DNA of 64,000 nucleotides. Origin: JAVBMU01 sp031551755. GTDB taxonomy: Bacteria; Actinomycetota; Actinomycetes; Actinomycetales; Cellulomonadaceae. Shown here piece by piece: positions 42,333 through 51,346 of this stretch. Each line of letters opens with the position of its first letter. Positions within the stretch are counted from its first letter, which is position 1. Made by a program: the position numbers and the translations under genes. The notes under the pieces are model-generated. The model was not told the DNA's origin. It ran no database searches and saw nothing but the letters and a program-made list of their open reading frames with translations. The DNA is taken from assembly GCA_031551755.1 (NCBI GenBank), contig JAVBNE010000012.1, forward strand, positions 149,557 to 213,556, written 5' to 3'.

Positions 42333-43454
42333 GTGTCCGCTTCGCAACCCAACGCTGCCCTGGAACTCGTCGACCGAGAGGGTGTGAGAACGGCCGTCGA
42401 CCAGGCATTGCTCGTCGCTACCGAGGGCCTGCGTGCCGAGTTGGCCCCGTTCGGCGCCGACAGCGACCAACTCCTGACGGCCGTCCAAGACCTGGTGGCA
42501 GGCGGAAAACGGCTTCGTGCTGCGTTCTGCTACTGGTCCTGGCGGGCCCACGGAGGAGAGCCGGACACCGCCATGGCACAGGTGGTGGCACACATCGGAG
42601 CCGCCGTGGAGCTCTTCCAGGCATCCGCGCTCTTCCACGACGACGTGATGGATGCCTCACACACCCGGCGCGGGCAGCCCGCTGCGCATATCGCCTTCGC
42701 TCAAATGCACTCCAACGCGGACTGGTCAGGTGATCCCCGACGTTTCGGAGAGAACGCAGCGATCCTACTCGGGGACCTCTGCCTCATCGCCAGCCATCGG
42801 GAACTGGCAGTCGCACTGGCGGCAGTCGACCCCGGCACCCGTGCGGCCGCCTCCACAATCTTCGGTCGGATGCAGACGGAGGTCACGGCAGGCCAGTACC
42901 TCGACGTGTTGGCCCAGTCGATGCCCTGGGGTATCGACTTTGATGCCGACGAAGCCAGGGCCCGCGCCGTGATCCGCTCCAAGTCGGCCAGCTACAGCGT
43001 GCAACATCCCGTCATGTTGGGAGCGGTGCTGGCCGGGGCCGACGACACGGCGCAGGCGACCATGAGCAGGTTCGGGCTCCCATTGGGTGAAGCCTTTCAA
43101 CTACGCGACGACATCCTCGGCGTCTTCGGCGACCCCCGATCGACCGGAAAACCAGCGGGCGACGATCTGCGTGAAGGCAAACGCACAGTGCTCGTCGGTC
43201 GCGCCATGCGACATGGGGGGTCCGACGAGCGGGCCGAGTTGGTCGCCCGATTGGGCGATCCACACCTCGGCCTCGACGGCGTCGAGCAGCTACGGCGGAT
43301 CCTGATCAACACGGGTGCGGTCACGGAGGTCGAGACGCTGATCGGTGAACTCTGCGATCAGGCGTTCGCCGCCCTCGACGAGGCCCCGCTGAGGGAGCCC
43401 GGAGCTCGGATGCTCGCGCTGCTGGCGCACGCCGCCGTCGACCGGCAGTCGTAG
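42333..43454 (+). CDS. Polyprenyl diphosphate synthase (trans-isoprenyl)
   Basis: Condenses isopentenyl diphosphate with an allylic diphosphate to make longer prenyl diphosphates for quinones or other lipids. The product has 373 residues. The first aspartate-rich motif is FHDDVMD (about 101-107, DDxxD) with GGKRLR at about 57-62 before it. The second is FQLRDDILGVFGDP (about 252-265), and GDDLREGKRT is also present. Chain length cannot be judged safely: the residues before the first motif (AVELFQASALF) lack an obvious large blocking aromatic at position -5. Homologues in mycobacteria (IdsA2) also lie beside the Rv2175c/PknL genes. Confidence 0.9.
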   Translation: MSASQPNAALELVDREGVRTAVDQALLVATEGLRAELAPFGADSDQLLTAVQDLVAGGKRLRAAFCYWSWRAHGGEPDTAMAQVVAHIGAAVELFQASALFHDDVMDASHTRRGQPAAHIAFAQMHSNADWSGDPRRFGENAAILLGDLCLIASHRELAVALAAVDPGTRAAASTIFGRMQTEVTAGQYLDVLAQSMPWGIDFDADEARARAVIRSKSASYSVQHPVMLGAVLAGADDTAQATMSRFGLPLGEAFQLRDDILGVFGDPRSTGKPAGDDLREGKRTVLVGRAMRHGGSDERAELVARLGDPHLGLDGVEQLRRILINTGAVTEVETLIGELCDQAFAALDEAPLREPGARMLALLAHAAVDRQS

Positions 43455-43513
43455 ACCAACCCACCCGGAGAGCTCAGCGCTGCGCGCGGCGACGGTCGGA
43501 CCCCACGAGGTGG

Positions 43514-43924
43514 TCAGGCGAGGGACTGGGCGATCTGACGGACCCGAGCCTTGTGACCCGCCAGGAGCGCGTCGATCGGCGGCTCCCCCAACTCGTCCGC
43601 CACCGAGAAGAGCCACTCGATGGCCTCCTCGTCTGAGAAGCCTGCGTCGGCGAGCACCACGAGCGTGCCCTGCAGGCTCGTCAACACGCCGACCCCACCA
43701 TCGGGCGACTCGGGCTGGACATGAGCCGGATCGACCAGATGCGCCGGTACCAGGAGCCGCGCGGGAACCTGGAAGATCTTGCGTTCACCGACCCGGGCGC
43801 CCACCAGACGGCGCTCCGCGACGAGCCGCCGCACCTTACCCACTTCGATGCCCAGCGCCTCGGCGACATCGGGCAGCGGAAGCCACTCTTCGATCAATTC
43901 GGTCAATGGCACGCGTACAGTCAC
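43514..43924 (-). CDS. Rv2175c-family DNA-binding protein
   Basis: A 136-residue protein from the GTG at 43924, which has TAGTCT six bases upstream (leaderless). The N-terminal half is a winged helix-turn-helix (LPLPDVAEALGIEVGKVRRLV, then VGERKIFQVPARLLVP). The C-terminal half is helical (SLQGTLVVLADAGFSDEEAIEW, then AGHKARVRQIAQSLA). In Mycobacterium tuberculosis the homologue Rv2175c is a substrate of the kinase PknL encoded next to it, and phosphorylation abolishes DNA binding. The PknL-like gene is divergent from this one here too, 85 bases away. Confidence 0.85.
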   Translation of the reverse strand: MTVRVPLTELIEEWLPLPDVAEALGIEVGKVRRLVAERRLVGARVGERKIFQVPARLLVPAHLVDPAHVQPESPDGGVGVLTSLQGTLVVLADAGFSDEEAIEWLFSVADELGEPPIDALLAGHKARVRQIAQSLA

Positions 43925-43936
43925 CCGCAAAGACTA
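43925..43936 (-). promoter_or_regulatory. Leaderless-type promoter -10 box of the Rv2175c-like gene
   Basis: TAGTCT on the minus strand (43936-43931), six bases, then the GTG at 43924. It supports this start over an upstream TTG at 43930. Confidence 0.5.
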
Positions 43937-43997
43937 CGGCTGGTCAACGACTTCAGCGCGCGCCGCTCACCTCACCCGGTTGTCGCGCTGCCGCGCC

Positions 43998-44009
43998 TAG
44001 ACTGCCACC
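43998..44009 (+). promoter_or_regulatory. Leaderless-type promoter -10 box of the PknL-like kinase gene
   Basis: TAGACT (43998-44003), six bases, then the GTG at 44010. Both this gene and its divergent partner use the same start layout within an 85-base interval. Confidence 0.5.
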
Positions 44010-46052
44010 GTGGCAGGCGTGACAACCGATTCCCTCGTGGGCCGCCTGGTCGACGGGCGATATCTCATCGTGTCCCGGATCGCCCGGGGCGGCATGGCAA
44101 CCGTCTACCTGGCGGTTGACCAGCGGCTCGACCGCGAGGTAGCGCTCAAGGTCATGCACCCTCACCTCGCGGACGGTGACGGCGCACAGGAGTTCGTCGC
44201 CCGGTTCCAGCGCGAGGCCCGCTCCACGGCGCGGCTCGCCCACCCCGGGATCGTGGCGGTCTTCGATCAGGGCACCGATGGCGACACCAGCTACCTCGCG
44301 ATGGAGTACGTCAACGGGTCGAATCTGCGCCATCTGATCTCCACCGACGGCACCGTGTCGGTCGGACGCACCCTCGAGATCCTCGCCAGCATCCTCGATG
44401 CGCTCGGCGCCGCCCATCGTTCGGGCCTGATCCACCGCGACATCAAACCCGAGAACGTCCTCATCGACACCGTCGGCCGGATCAAGGTCGCCGACTTCGG
44501 ACTGACCCGGGCCGTCGACGAATCCACGGCGGCCACCACGGGGACCGTGCTCGGAACGGTCGCTTACCTCTCCCCCGAACTCATCTCAACCGGTCGCTGC
44601 GATGTCAGTTCCGATGTCTACGCCGTCGGCATCCTCGCCTACGAGATGCTCACCGGTACAGTGCCCCACCAGGGCAATACTCCGATACAGGTCGCCTTCC
44701 AGCACGTGCACGATGATGTCCCGCCGCCGTCCACGCAGGTGCCCTGGCTGCCCGCGGAGATCGACAATTTGGTCGGTGCGTTGACCGCACGCGACCCCGA
44801 TGACCGCCCGCGGGACGCCGATGCCGCGGCCGCGCTCGTGTCGCAGACACGAGCGGGGCTGGATGCGCGCACCCTTGCCAGACGAGCAGAACGCCCCCGC
44901 CTCCCCCGGTCCACTGCACCCTTCGCCCTCGCCGAGGCGATCCAAGAGGAGCCGGCGCCCGACCCACGGCAAGCGGCCGGCGAGCGCAACACCACCGCTT
45001 TGCGCCCCTCAAGGCCGGCCGTGTCGAACGGTTCCGGCGACGAGACCGTCCGGCTCAACCTCGGGCCGCGACCCAAACAGGCTAAATCGCGGGCACTGGT
45101 CACGGCGGGGCGAGGCGTCGCACTGCGCCACCCTGCCAAGCGCCGGCTGCTGTGGATCGCCCTGATCACGCTGCTCGCCTTGGTGCTGGGTGGCGGAGCC
45201 GTGTGGTGGTTCAACTCCGGGCCGGGCGCCTATCGGCTGGTGCCGGACGGCCTCGTGAACGCGACTCAGGCCGACGCGCAGGCGACCCTCGCGGCCGCGA
45301 ACCTTGATTCGACGGTCGCGAAGGCATTCGACGACAAGGTGCCCGCCGGACATGTGGTGTCAGCAGCACCCGGCGAGAACAAGTCGATCCGCAAGGACGG
45401 CACCGTGCATCTGGTGATCTCCCGGGGCGTGGAGATGCTGACCCTCCCGGGCGACCTCGTAGGTGCTCAGCAGGACGCGGCTACCGCCACCCTCACAACG
45501 GCGCGCTTCACAGTCAGCACACCCAAGGACGAGTACCACGACACTGTTCCGGCCGGCGAAGTGCTCGCCGTGAACGGCCCCGAAGGCGCACTGGCCGCCG
45601 GAGACTCCATCGCGCACAACACCCCCATCACCCTGACGGTCTCCAAGGGACCGGCCCCCGTCGAGGTACCGAAACTCGTGGGCGCCACCGAGGCGAATGC
45701 GAGCGCCGCCCTGGGGAAGGCGGGACTGATCCCGAAGGTCACCAAAGAGAACTCCATGACGGTGCCGGCCGGACAGGTGATCAGCCAAGACCCCGCGGCG
45801 GGCACCGCAGCACACCGCCGGGATACGGTCACTTTCGTGGTGTCCCTCGGGCCACCGCTGGTCGCATTACCGGACACCTACGGACTGAATGTCAAGGACG
45901 CCAAGGCCAAGTTGGAGACCGCCGGGTTCGTGGTGGCGGTCCGCCACCCGCAGGGCATCACCCCGCTGAACCTCGTCTACAACCAGACACCAAACGGCGG
46001 GGGCGACAAGACTGCCCCCAAGGGATCGACCGTCACTCTCGACGTCTTCTGA
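44010..46052 (+). CDS. pknL: Membrane Ser/Thr protein kinase with PASTA domains (PknL type)
   Basis: A 680-residue receptor-like kinase. The cytosolic kinase domain (about 15-285) has the Gly-rich loop IARGGMATVY, catalytic Lys47 in ALKVMHP, HRDIKPEN, DFGLTRA and an activation loop with several Thr/Ser (ESTAATTGTVLGT). A Pro/Arg-rich juxtamembrane linker leads to one transmembrane helix (about 380-402). Four PASTA repeats follow outside (starting near 406, 473, 548 and 615), which in this family bind peptidoglycan fragments. Mycobacterial PknL has no PASTA domains, so this is a longer actinomycete form, and PknB-like naming is an alternative; the Rv2175c neighbour favours PknL. It converges with the DAHP synthase gene six bases away. 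Confidence 0.9.
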   Translation: MAGVTTDSLVGRLVDGRYLIVSRIARGGMATVYLAVDQRLDREVALKVMHPHLADGDGAQEFVARFQREARSTARLAHPGIVAVFDQGTDGDTSYLAMEYVNGSNLRHLISTDGTVSVGRTLEILASILDALGAAHRSGLIHRDIKPENVLIDTVGRIKVADFGLTRAVDESTAATTGTVLGTVAYLSPELISTGRCDVSSDVYAVGILAYEMLTGTVPHQGNTPIQVAFQHVHDDVPPPSTQVPWLPAEIDNLVGALTARDPDDRPRDADAAAALVSQTRAGLDARTLARRAERPRLPRSTAPFALAEAIQEEPAPDPRQAAGERNTTALRPSRPAVSNGSGDETVRLNLGPRPKQAKSRALVTAGRGVALRHPAKRRLLWIALITLLALVLGGGAVWWFNSGPGAYRLVPDGLVNATQADAQATLAAANLDSTVAKAFDDKVPAGHVVSAAPGENKSIRKDGTVHLVISRGVEMLTLPGDLVGAQQDAATATLTTARFTVSTPKDEYHDTVPAGEVLAVNGPEGALAAGDSIAHNTPITLTVSKGPAPVEVPKLVGATEANASAALGKAGLIPKVTKENSMTVPAGQVISQDPAAGTAAHRRDTVTFVVSLGPPLVALPDTYGLNVKDAKAKLETAGFVVAVRHPQGITPLNLVYNQTPNGGGDKTAPKGSTVTLDVF

Positions 46053-46058
46053 AGGCAG

Positions 46059-47408
46059 TCAGCGGCGCAGCATGTCCGCGACCTGGAACGCCATCTCCAG
46101 CGACTGCTGGTGATTGAGGCGGGGGTCTACCAGCGTCTCGTAGCGAGCGGCCAGACCCGCATCGTCGATGTGTTCGCTGCCGCCCAAGACCTCGGTGACG
46201 TCGTCCCCGGTCAGCTCCACATGGAGACCACCCGGAACCGTCTTGGCATCCCGATGCACTTCGAAGAACCCGCGCACCTCATCCAGGACCTCGTCGAAGC
46301 GCCGCGTCTTGTACCCGCTCTCCGACGTGATCGTATTCCCGTGCATCGGGTCGGTCACCCAGGTAACAGCCGAACCTCGGTCACGCACTGCCTCGACCAA
46401 TGGCGGCAACGCCTCCCGGATACGCCTCGCGCCCATCCGGGTGATGAACGTGAGGCGGCCCGGCACCTCCCGCGGGTTGAGGCTGTCGATGAGCCGGTGC
46501 ACCTCGTCGACCGTCGTGGTCGGGCCGAGCTTCACCCCGACCGGGTTCGCCACCCGCGACAAGAAGGCCACATGTGCGCCGTCGAGCTGCCGGGTCCGCT
46601 CCCCGATCCACAAGAAGTGCGCCGATGTGTCGTAGGGCTCGTCGGTGCGCGAGTCATTGCGGGTCAGGGCACGTTCGTACTCCAGGATGAGCGCCTCGTG
46701 GCCGACGTAGAACTCGACCGTCCGTAAGGCATCGAAATCGGCACCGCAGGCGTCCATGAACCGGATCGCCCGGTCGATCTCCGCCGCGGTCTGCTCATAG
46801 CGCCGATAGGCCGGGTTGTTCCGGAAGCCGGTGTTCCATTCGTGCACCTGCCTCAGCGAGGCGAACCCGCCGGTCGTGAAGGCCCGCACCACATTCCAGG
46901 TGGCCGCCGACGTCTCGTAGGCGCGCAGCAGCCTGGCCGGGTCCGGCACCCGGGATTCGGCGGTGAAGGCGTGGCCGTTTACCATGTCGCCGCGGTACGC
47001 CGGCAGCGTCACGCCGTCCCTGGTCTCGTCGTCGGCGCTGCGCGGCTTCGCGTACTGCCCGGCCATCCGACCCATCTTGACCACGGGCATGCTCGCGCCG
47101 TGGGTCAGGACGACGGCCATCTGGAGGATCGTCCGGATCTTGTTGCGAATGCGGTCGGCGGTCGCCTCGGCGAAGGTCTCCGCACAGTCGCCGCCCTGGA
47201 GCACGAAAGCCTCCCCGCGCCCGGCGGCGGCCAACCGGTCGCGCAAGGTGTCGGCGGCGGCAGGCACCACCAGCGGCGCTGAGGCTGCCAGCACCCGTCG
47301 CACGGCTTCGAGCTTGTCGGCATCCGGCCACACCGGCTGTTGCAGGGCAAGGTGTGACCGGAACTCGTCCAACCCGGCCAGAACCCCGGGCTCGCTCGTG
47401 GTGCTCAC
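46059..47408 (-). CDS. aroG: Class II 3-deoxy-D-arabino-heptulosonate 7-phosphate synthase
   Basis: First enzyme of the shikimate pathway: condenses phosphoenolpyruvate and erythrose 4-phosphate. The product has 449 residues from the GTG at 47408 (MSTTSEPGVLAGLDEFRS), the usual class II (AroAII) length. Visible signatures: VLQGGDCAETFAEAT, VVKMGRMAGQYAKPRS, WIGERTRQLDGAH, VGVKLGPTTTVDEV, ITRMGARRIREALPP, WVTDPMHGNTITSESGYKTR and GGLHVELTGDDVTE. These include the metal-binding Cys, His, Glu and Asp. Class II enzymes in mycobacteria are feedback-inhibited by aromatic amino acids and pair with chorismate mutase. It follows the phosphofructokinase gene by seven bases, so the two are co-transcribed. 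Confidence 0.94.
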   Translation of the reverse strand: MSTTSEPGVLAGLDEFRSHLALQQPVWPDADKLEAVRRVLAASAPLVVPAAADTLRDRLAAAGRGEAFVLQGGDCAETFAEATADRIRNKIRTILQMAVVLTHGASMPVVKMGRMAGQYAKPRSADDETRDGVTLPAYRGDMVNGHAFTAESRVPDPARLLRAYETSAATWNVVRAFTTGGFASLRQVHEWNTGFRNNPAYRRYEQTAAEIDRAIRFMDACGADFDALRTVEFYVGHEALILEYERALTRNDSRTDEPYDTSAHFLWIGERTRQLDGAHVAFLSRVANPVGVKLGPTTTVDEVHRLIDSLNPREVPGRLTFITRMGARRIREALPPLVEAVRDRGSAVTWVTDPMHGNTITSESGYKTRRFDEVLDEVRGFFEVHRDAKTVPGGLHVELTGDDVTEVLGGSEHIDDAGLAARYETLVDPRLNHQQSLEMAFQVADMLRR

Positions 47409-47415
47409 CTCGGTG

Positions 47416-48636
47416 TCAGTGTGCGGTCGCCGGGACCAGCGACTGGCCGATCCCGGCCAGCAGATCGCCGAACCACGCCTGGGAGACATCGAATGCCTTG
47501 CCGCCGGCGATCCGCGGGAAGGCAATCGCCTTAAGCCGGTCGCCGTCCTCCTCGTCGTGGCCGATGACACCGGACTCACCGCGAAGCGCACATTCCACGG
47601 CGAGGTCGGTCATGGACTTGATGAGGCGCAGGTCCTCCGCATTCGCCGCTGCCGCGCGCGAGTAGTAGCCCGACTTCTGGACCATGACCTTCTCGGCGCC
47701 GAGCTTCTGGGCGAACTGCTGGGCGAACCACTGACCGGGGTTGATCGTGTCGAGTTTGACGTGCCCGAAGGCGTCGCGCTGGACTTCCTCGCCGGCAGCC
47801 TCGAGCTGGGCGACGATCTCGTGCATGCCCGCACCCTCGGACAAGAAGATGTTCACGTTGCCGATCTCGTCCATGGTCCGCCGCAGCCGGGCCGCCTCCG
47901 CGTCGATGTCGATCTGCAACTCCGGCACGAATACCGCGTGCACGTCCCAACGCTCACGGCTCAGGCCGAGCGTCGGCGCCCACTCCTTCGTGTCCAGCCA
48001 CCGACGGTACTCGGCGGATGCTGCCGCGGTCAGCCACCCGCAATGGCGACCCATGACCTCGTGCACGATCAGCATGCGGTTGCCCGACCGGTGCTCGCCG
48101 ATGATGTTCGCCGCGAACCCCGCGGCTTCCTCGGCCGCCGTCCACGCACCCAAGGACTGCCTGATCGGGATGACGTCGTTGTCGATCGTTTTTGGCAGGC
48201 CCACGACCGTCAGGTGGTAACCGTTCTCCTCGAGGTACGCGGCCAGGTCCGCCGCGGTGGTGTTGGTGTCGTCACCACCGATCGTGTGCAGTACATCGAC
48301 GCTGTCGGTCTTGAGCTGTTCGGCGGCAACCTTGAGCGGGTCCTGCCCCTCGGCGACCAGTCCACGCTTGACGCAGTCGGCGGCATTCGTGAGCTTGACC
48401 CGGGAGTTGCCGATCGGCGAACCACCGAATTGGTGCAGCAGCCCGGCCTTGGCCCGGCCCTCGTCGTCGATGACGATCTTGGTGCCCGTGAGCAACCCGT
48501 GGTAGCCGTGCTGGTAGGCGATGATCTCGATCTCGGGGTAGAGCTCGGTGTACCGCTCGATCAGGCCACCGACTGCCGACGAAAGGCAGGGAGCGAACCC
48601 ACCGGCGGTGAGCAGGGCGACGCGACGGACCGACAT
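47416..48636 (-). CDS. pfp: Pyrophosphate-dependent 6-phosphofructokinase
   Basis: Phosphorylates fructose 6-phosphate. The 406-residue protein begins VRRVALLTAGGFAPCLSSA. In HTIGGDDTNTTAADLA an Asp occupies the position that is Gly in ATP-dependent enzymes (GGDGS), which together with PKTIDND is the hallmark of PPi users. A length above 400 also fits that clade. MGRHCGWLTAA and the substrate-binding VFVPE segment are present. The reaction is reversible, so it may serve both glycolysis and gluconeogenesis. It is upstream of the DAHP synthase gene in the same operon. The upstream neighbour is the acyltransferase gene, transcribed the same way 85 bases earlier. Confidence 0.88.
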   Translation of the reverse strand: MSVRRVALLTAGGFAPCLSSAVGGLIERYTELYPEIEIIAYQHGYHGLLTGTKIVIDDEGRAKAGLLHQFGGSPIGNSRVKLTNAADCVKRGLVAEGQDPLKVAAEQLKTDSVDVLHTIGGDDTNTTAADLAAYLEENGYHLTVVGLPKTIDNDVIPIRQSLGAWTAAEEAAGFAANIIGEHRSGNRMLIVHEVMGRHCGWLTAAASAEYRRWLDTKEWAPTLGLSRERWDVHAVFVPELQIDIDAEAARLRRTMDEIGNVNIFLSEGAGMHEIVAQLEAAGEEVQRDAFGHVKLDTINPGQWFAQQFAQKLGAEKVMVQKSGYYSRAAAANAEDLRLIKSMTDLAVECALRGESGVIGHDEEDGDRLKAIAFPRIAGGKAFDVSQAWFGDLLAGIGQSLVPATAH

Positions 48637-48721
48637 CTGGAGTCTCCAACCTTCGAGGGCATGCGGAACGGGTTCGCGCCGACCCCGTCACCGCTGGTGA
48701 CCCGATGGGCGACCCGTGACG

Positions 48722-49531
48722 TCAGTCTACCGACGGGGTGCCGGCTTCCGGAGGTGTCGGCACCTCCGGCACATCAGGCGCCTGGGGAGCCTCGACATCC
48801 GGGGCTTGGCGGCCACCCGGCGCCCCGCCGCCGTCGGCAGCCTTCTCGTGTCCGGCGGCCAGCCGTGCTTTCGCCGTGGCGGCGTAAATGTCTACGTACT
48901 CCTGGCCGGACAGGCTCATGATCGCGTACATGATCTCGTCGGTCACCGACCGCAGGATGAACCGGTCGTTCTCCATGCCCCGATAGCGAGAGAAGTCGAG
49001 TGGCTCACCCATCACGACACCGATCCGCATCGGCTTCGGAATCACCTTCCCCAACGGCTGGGCCACGTCCGTGCCGACCATCGCCACCGGGATCACCGGA
49101 GCCCCCGACTCCAGGGCGAGTCGAGCCACCCCGGTCTTGCCGCGATACAGCCGCCCATCGGGGCTACGGGTGCCCTCGGGATAGATCCCGAAGAGGTCGC
49201 CCTCCTGCAGGACTCGCAGTCCCGTCTGCAGCGCAGCCTCGCTGGCCTTACCACCGGCCCGATCGACCGGGATGGTCCCGACCCCACGCATGAACCCCGC
49301 CGTCACCCGGCCCTTGATGCCGCGACCAGTGAAGTAGTCGGATTTCCCGAGGAACTGGACCTTGCGGTTCAGCACGAGCGGAAGGACGAAGGAGTCGATC
49401 ACCGCGAGGTGGTTGCTCGCCAGGATCGCCGGCCCCGAGGGCGGCACGCGGTCGACGCCGCGTGTCCATGGCCGGAAGAGCAAGCGGAGCAGGGGGCCGA
49501 CCATCACCTGCTTCATGAACCAGTAGAACAA
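48722..49531 (-). CDS. Lysophospholipid acyltransferase family protein (PlsC-like)
   Basis: Transfers an acyl group to a lysophospholipid, probably making phosphatidic acid or a related lipid at the membrane. The catalytic block is SNHLAVIDSF (HxxxxD, about 46-51) and the phosphate-binding block is FGIYPEGTRSPDGRLYRGK. I choose a TTG start at 49531, so the product begins M-F-Y-W as homologues do, with GGAGG four bases upstream; a GTG at 49555 and an ATG at 49516 are alternatives. The C-terminal 45 residues are Pro/Ala/Asp-rich and likely unstructured. Homologues lie near the same DAHP synthase gene in mycobacteria. Confidence 0.87.
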   Translation of the reverse strand: MFYWFMKQVMVGPLLRLLFRPWTRGVDRVPPSGPAILASNHLAVIDSFVLPLVLNRKVQFLGKSDYFTGRGIKGRVTAGFMRGVGTIPVDRAGGKASEAALQTGLRVLQEGDLFGIYPEGTRSPDGRLYRGKTGVARLALESGAPVIPVAMVGTDVAQPLGKVIPKPMRIGVVMGEPLDFSRYRGMENDRFILRSVTDEIMYAIMSLSGQEYVDIYAATAKARLAAGHEKAADGGGAPGGRQAPDVEAPQAPDVPEVPTPPEAGTPSVD

Positions 49532-49573
49532 CGTTCCTCCTCGCGGTCCCGCCACGGGACGTGCCTACGACTC

Positions 49574-49586
49574 TAGAGTGAATGTC
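49574..49586 (+). promoter_or_regulatory. Leaderless-type promoter -10 box
   Basis: TAGAGT (49574-49579), seven bases, then the ATG at 49587 of the two-helix membrane protein gene. Confidence 0.45.
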
Positions 49587-50174
49587 ATGCCCCCACCGAA
49601 TGCCCGGCACGACCCGGTCGAACCGGACGACGGCTCCACGCCCGCCGCCGGCGAACCGACGGTACCCTCCGACGACGGCGAAGCCGAAGCCGAGTCGCCC
49701 CCGGCGAGCTTCGACGACCGGTGGGCCGACATCGTGGCGGAGCTGGGCGAGCTGTCCGACCTCGACCGGGATGTTCCGCCCGGGCGACCAGCCGACCGAC
49801 GCCCGGGCGACCCCGCCGCGGGCAACCGGCCGCAGACGGGGTTGAGCGACGTCCCCGTTGCTCCCTGGGTGCGTGCCCCCGGCCCCAGGGACTGGCCGAC
49901 CACCCCGGAGGTCGAGGCCCTGGAGGACGCGGAGAGCCACTTCACCCCACCGGAGCCACCGCCTCTGGTCACCCATGATCGACTGTCGGCGATGGCCTGG
50001 GTACTGCTCGTCGGTTCGCCCATCGTCCTGCTGTTGCTCTTCGTCGTTTGGCGTCCACTGCCAGCGATCGTCGCGCAGGTGGCCGGTGTGGCATTCATGG
50101 CCGGCCTTGCGGTCCTGCTGTGGCGGATGCCCCACCATCGTGATGACGACGACGACCCGGGGGCCGTTGTCTGA
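49587..50174 (+). CDS. Actinobacterial membrane protein, acidic N-terminal domain
   Basis: A 195-residue protein that I cannot name. Residues about 1-130 are acidic and rich in Pro and Ala, with one conserved-looking helix (FDDRWADIVAELGELSDLD). Two adjacent transmembrane helices (about 136-157 and 161-180) follow, and the tail has a run of Asp. Small proteins of this design are encoded opposite the acyltransferase gene in other actinomycetes. The start ATG lies behind a leaderless-type promoter; a GTG three codons earlier is possible. It converges with the glucokinase gene 18 bases away. Confidence 0.65.
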   Translation: MPPPNARHDPVEPDDGSTPAAGEPTVPSDDGEAEAESPPASFDDRWADIVAELGELSDLDRDVPPGRPADRRPGDPAAGNRPQTGLSDVPVAPWVRAPGPRDWPTTPEVEALEDAESHFTPPEPPPLVTHDRLSAMAWVLLVGSPIVLLLLFVVWRPLPAIVAQVAGVAFMAGLAVLLWRMPHHRDDDDDPGAVV

Positions 50175-50192
50175 CTCGCCATCGTCGGTCGG

Positions 50193-51140
50193 CTACTGCC
50201 GGGCCAGATCGGCGGCACCGATGATTCCGGCCTCATTCCCGTGCCGTGCCAGCTCAAGCTGAGCCTCCGGACGGTGACCCCGCGCGGAGAGTTGGTCGCC
50301 GAAGGCCTGCCGGGCAGGTCCCAAAAGCAGCTCCCCCGCGGCGCCCACGCCCCCGCCGATGACGATCAGTTCCGGATCGACCAATGCCGCCACGGAGGCT
50401 GCGCCCTCGCCGAGCCACCGACCGAGATTGGCCAGGAGCGCAATGGCCAACTCGTCCCCCGCCTGCGCCGCCTGGGTGATCTGAGGGCCGGTGAGTCGCG
50501 CGGGGTCACCGTCGCACAGCTCAAGGAGGTACCGCGAACGTTCCGGTTGGGCGATCAGCGCCGACTGACCGTCGCGCACCAAGGCCGACCCTGAGGCGTA
50601 CTGCTCCCAGCACCCCTCGTGACCGCAACCGCAGTAGTGGCCACCGGGGACCACTCGCATATGCCCCACCTCGGCGGCAGCCCCCCATCGACCCCGCACA
50701 AGCTGCCGATCGACGATGATCGCACCACCCAACCCGGTGCCCACCGTTAGCAGCAACATGTCGGTGGCATCGCGGCCGACACCGAACTGGAACTCTGCCC
50801 AGCCAGCGGCATTTGCGTCGTTCTCGATGGTGATACGCACCTCTTGAATCCCGATGAGCGCCTGGACCTGGGCGGCCAGCGGGTAGTCGCGCCATGCGAT
50901 GTTGGGGGCGAAGTTCACCGCGTTGCGGTCGGGGCTGATGAACCCGGCCGCCGCGATGCCCATGGCCGTCACCGGATACTGCTGGCTCAGCTCGGCATAG
51001 ATATCTGCGATCGCGTGGTCGATGGACGCCGCGTCGTCCGCAGCGGTCTCCCGGCGGGTGGAAGCCAGCAAAGTCCCCTCGTCGTCCACCACACCACCGG
51101 CGATCTTGGTCCCACCGATGTCAACTCCGATGGCATGCAT
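50193..51140 (-). CDS. glk: ROK-family glucokinase
   Basis: Phosphorylates glucose to glucose 6-phosphate. The product has 315 residues from the ATG at 51140 with GAGGAA upstream. The phosphate-1 loop is GVDIGGTKIAGGVVDDEG; ENDANAAGWAE carries the catalytic Asp, followed by VGTGLGGAIIVD. The ROK zinc motif CGCGHEGCWEQYASG is intact. ATP is the usual donor for this ROK glucokinase group; polyphosphate use is not indicated by an obvious motif. It is divergent from the acyl-CoA ligase gene. The length and the zinc cluster argue for glucokinase rather than a ROK repressor, as there is no HTH domain. Confidence 0.88.
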   Translation of the reverse strand: MHAIGVDIGGTKIAGGVVDDEGTLLASTRRETAADDAASIDHAIADIYAELSQQYPVTAMGIAAAGFISPDRNAVNFAPNIAWRDYPLAAQVQALIGIQEVRITIENDANAAGWAEFQFGVGRDATDMLLLTVGTGLGGAIIVDRQLVRGRWGAAAEVGHMRVVPGGHYCGCGHEGCWEQYASGSALVRDGQSALIAQPERSRYLLELCDGDPARLTGPQITQAAQAGDELAIALLANLGRWLGEGAASVAALVDPELIVIGGGVGAAGELLLGPARQAFGDQLSARGHRPEAQLELARHGNEAGIIGAADLARQ

Positions 51141-51346
51141 GTGTCTATTTCCTCGCTTGGGAGTGTCGGGTGCTCGCAGTGCTGCGTAAGCTTGATTCAA
51201 GAGCTGCACGGAGTATCGGCGCACCGCCCCTCCGGCGCACGGCACGGAGCCTATCCGCTCGGTGCGGTGTCCGATACCCGCAGCCGTGGTTACAGTTCTC
51301 TCACCGTCGATTCCGCCGGGGTTTCGGCACTGCCAACGGAGCCAGC

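Noticed and set aside
46963..48921. Long + strand frame spanning the DAHP synthase, phosphofructokinase and acyltransferase genes
   Set aside because: It crosses three well-supported genes on the other strand, and its translation matches nothing recognisable.
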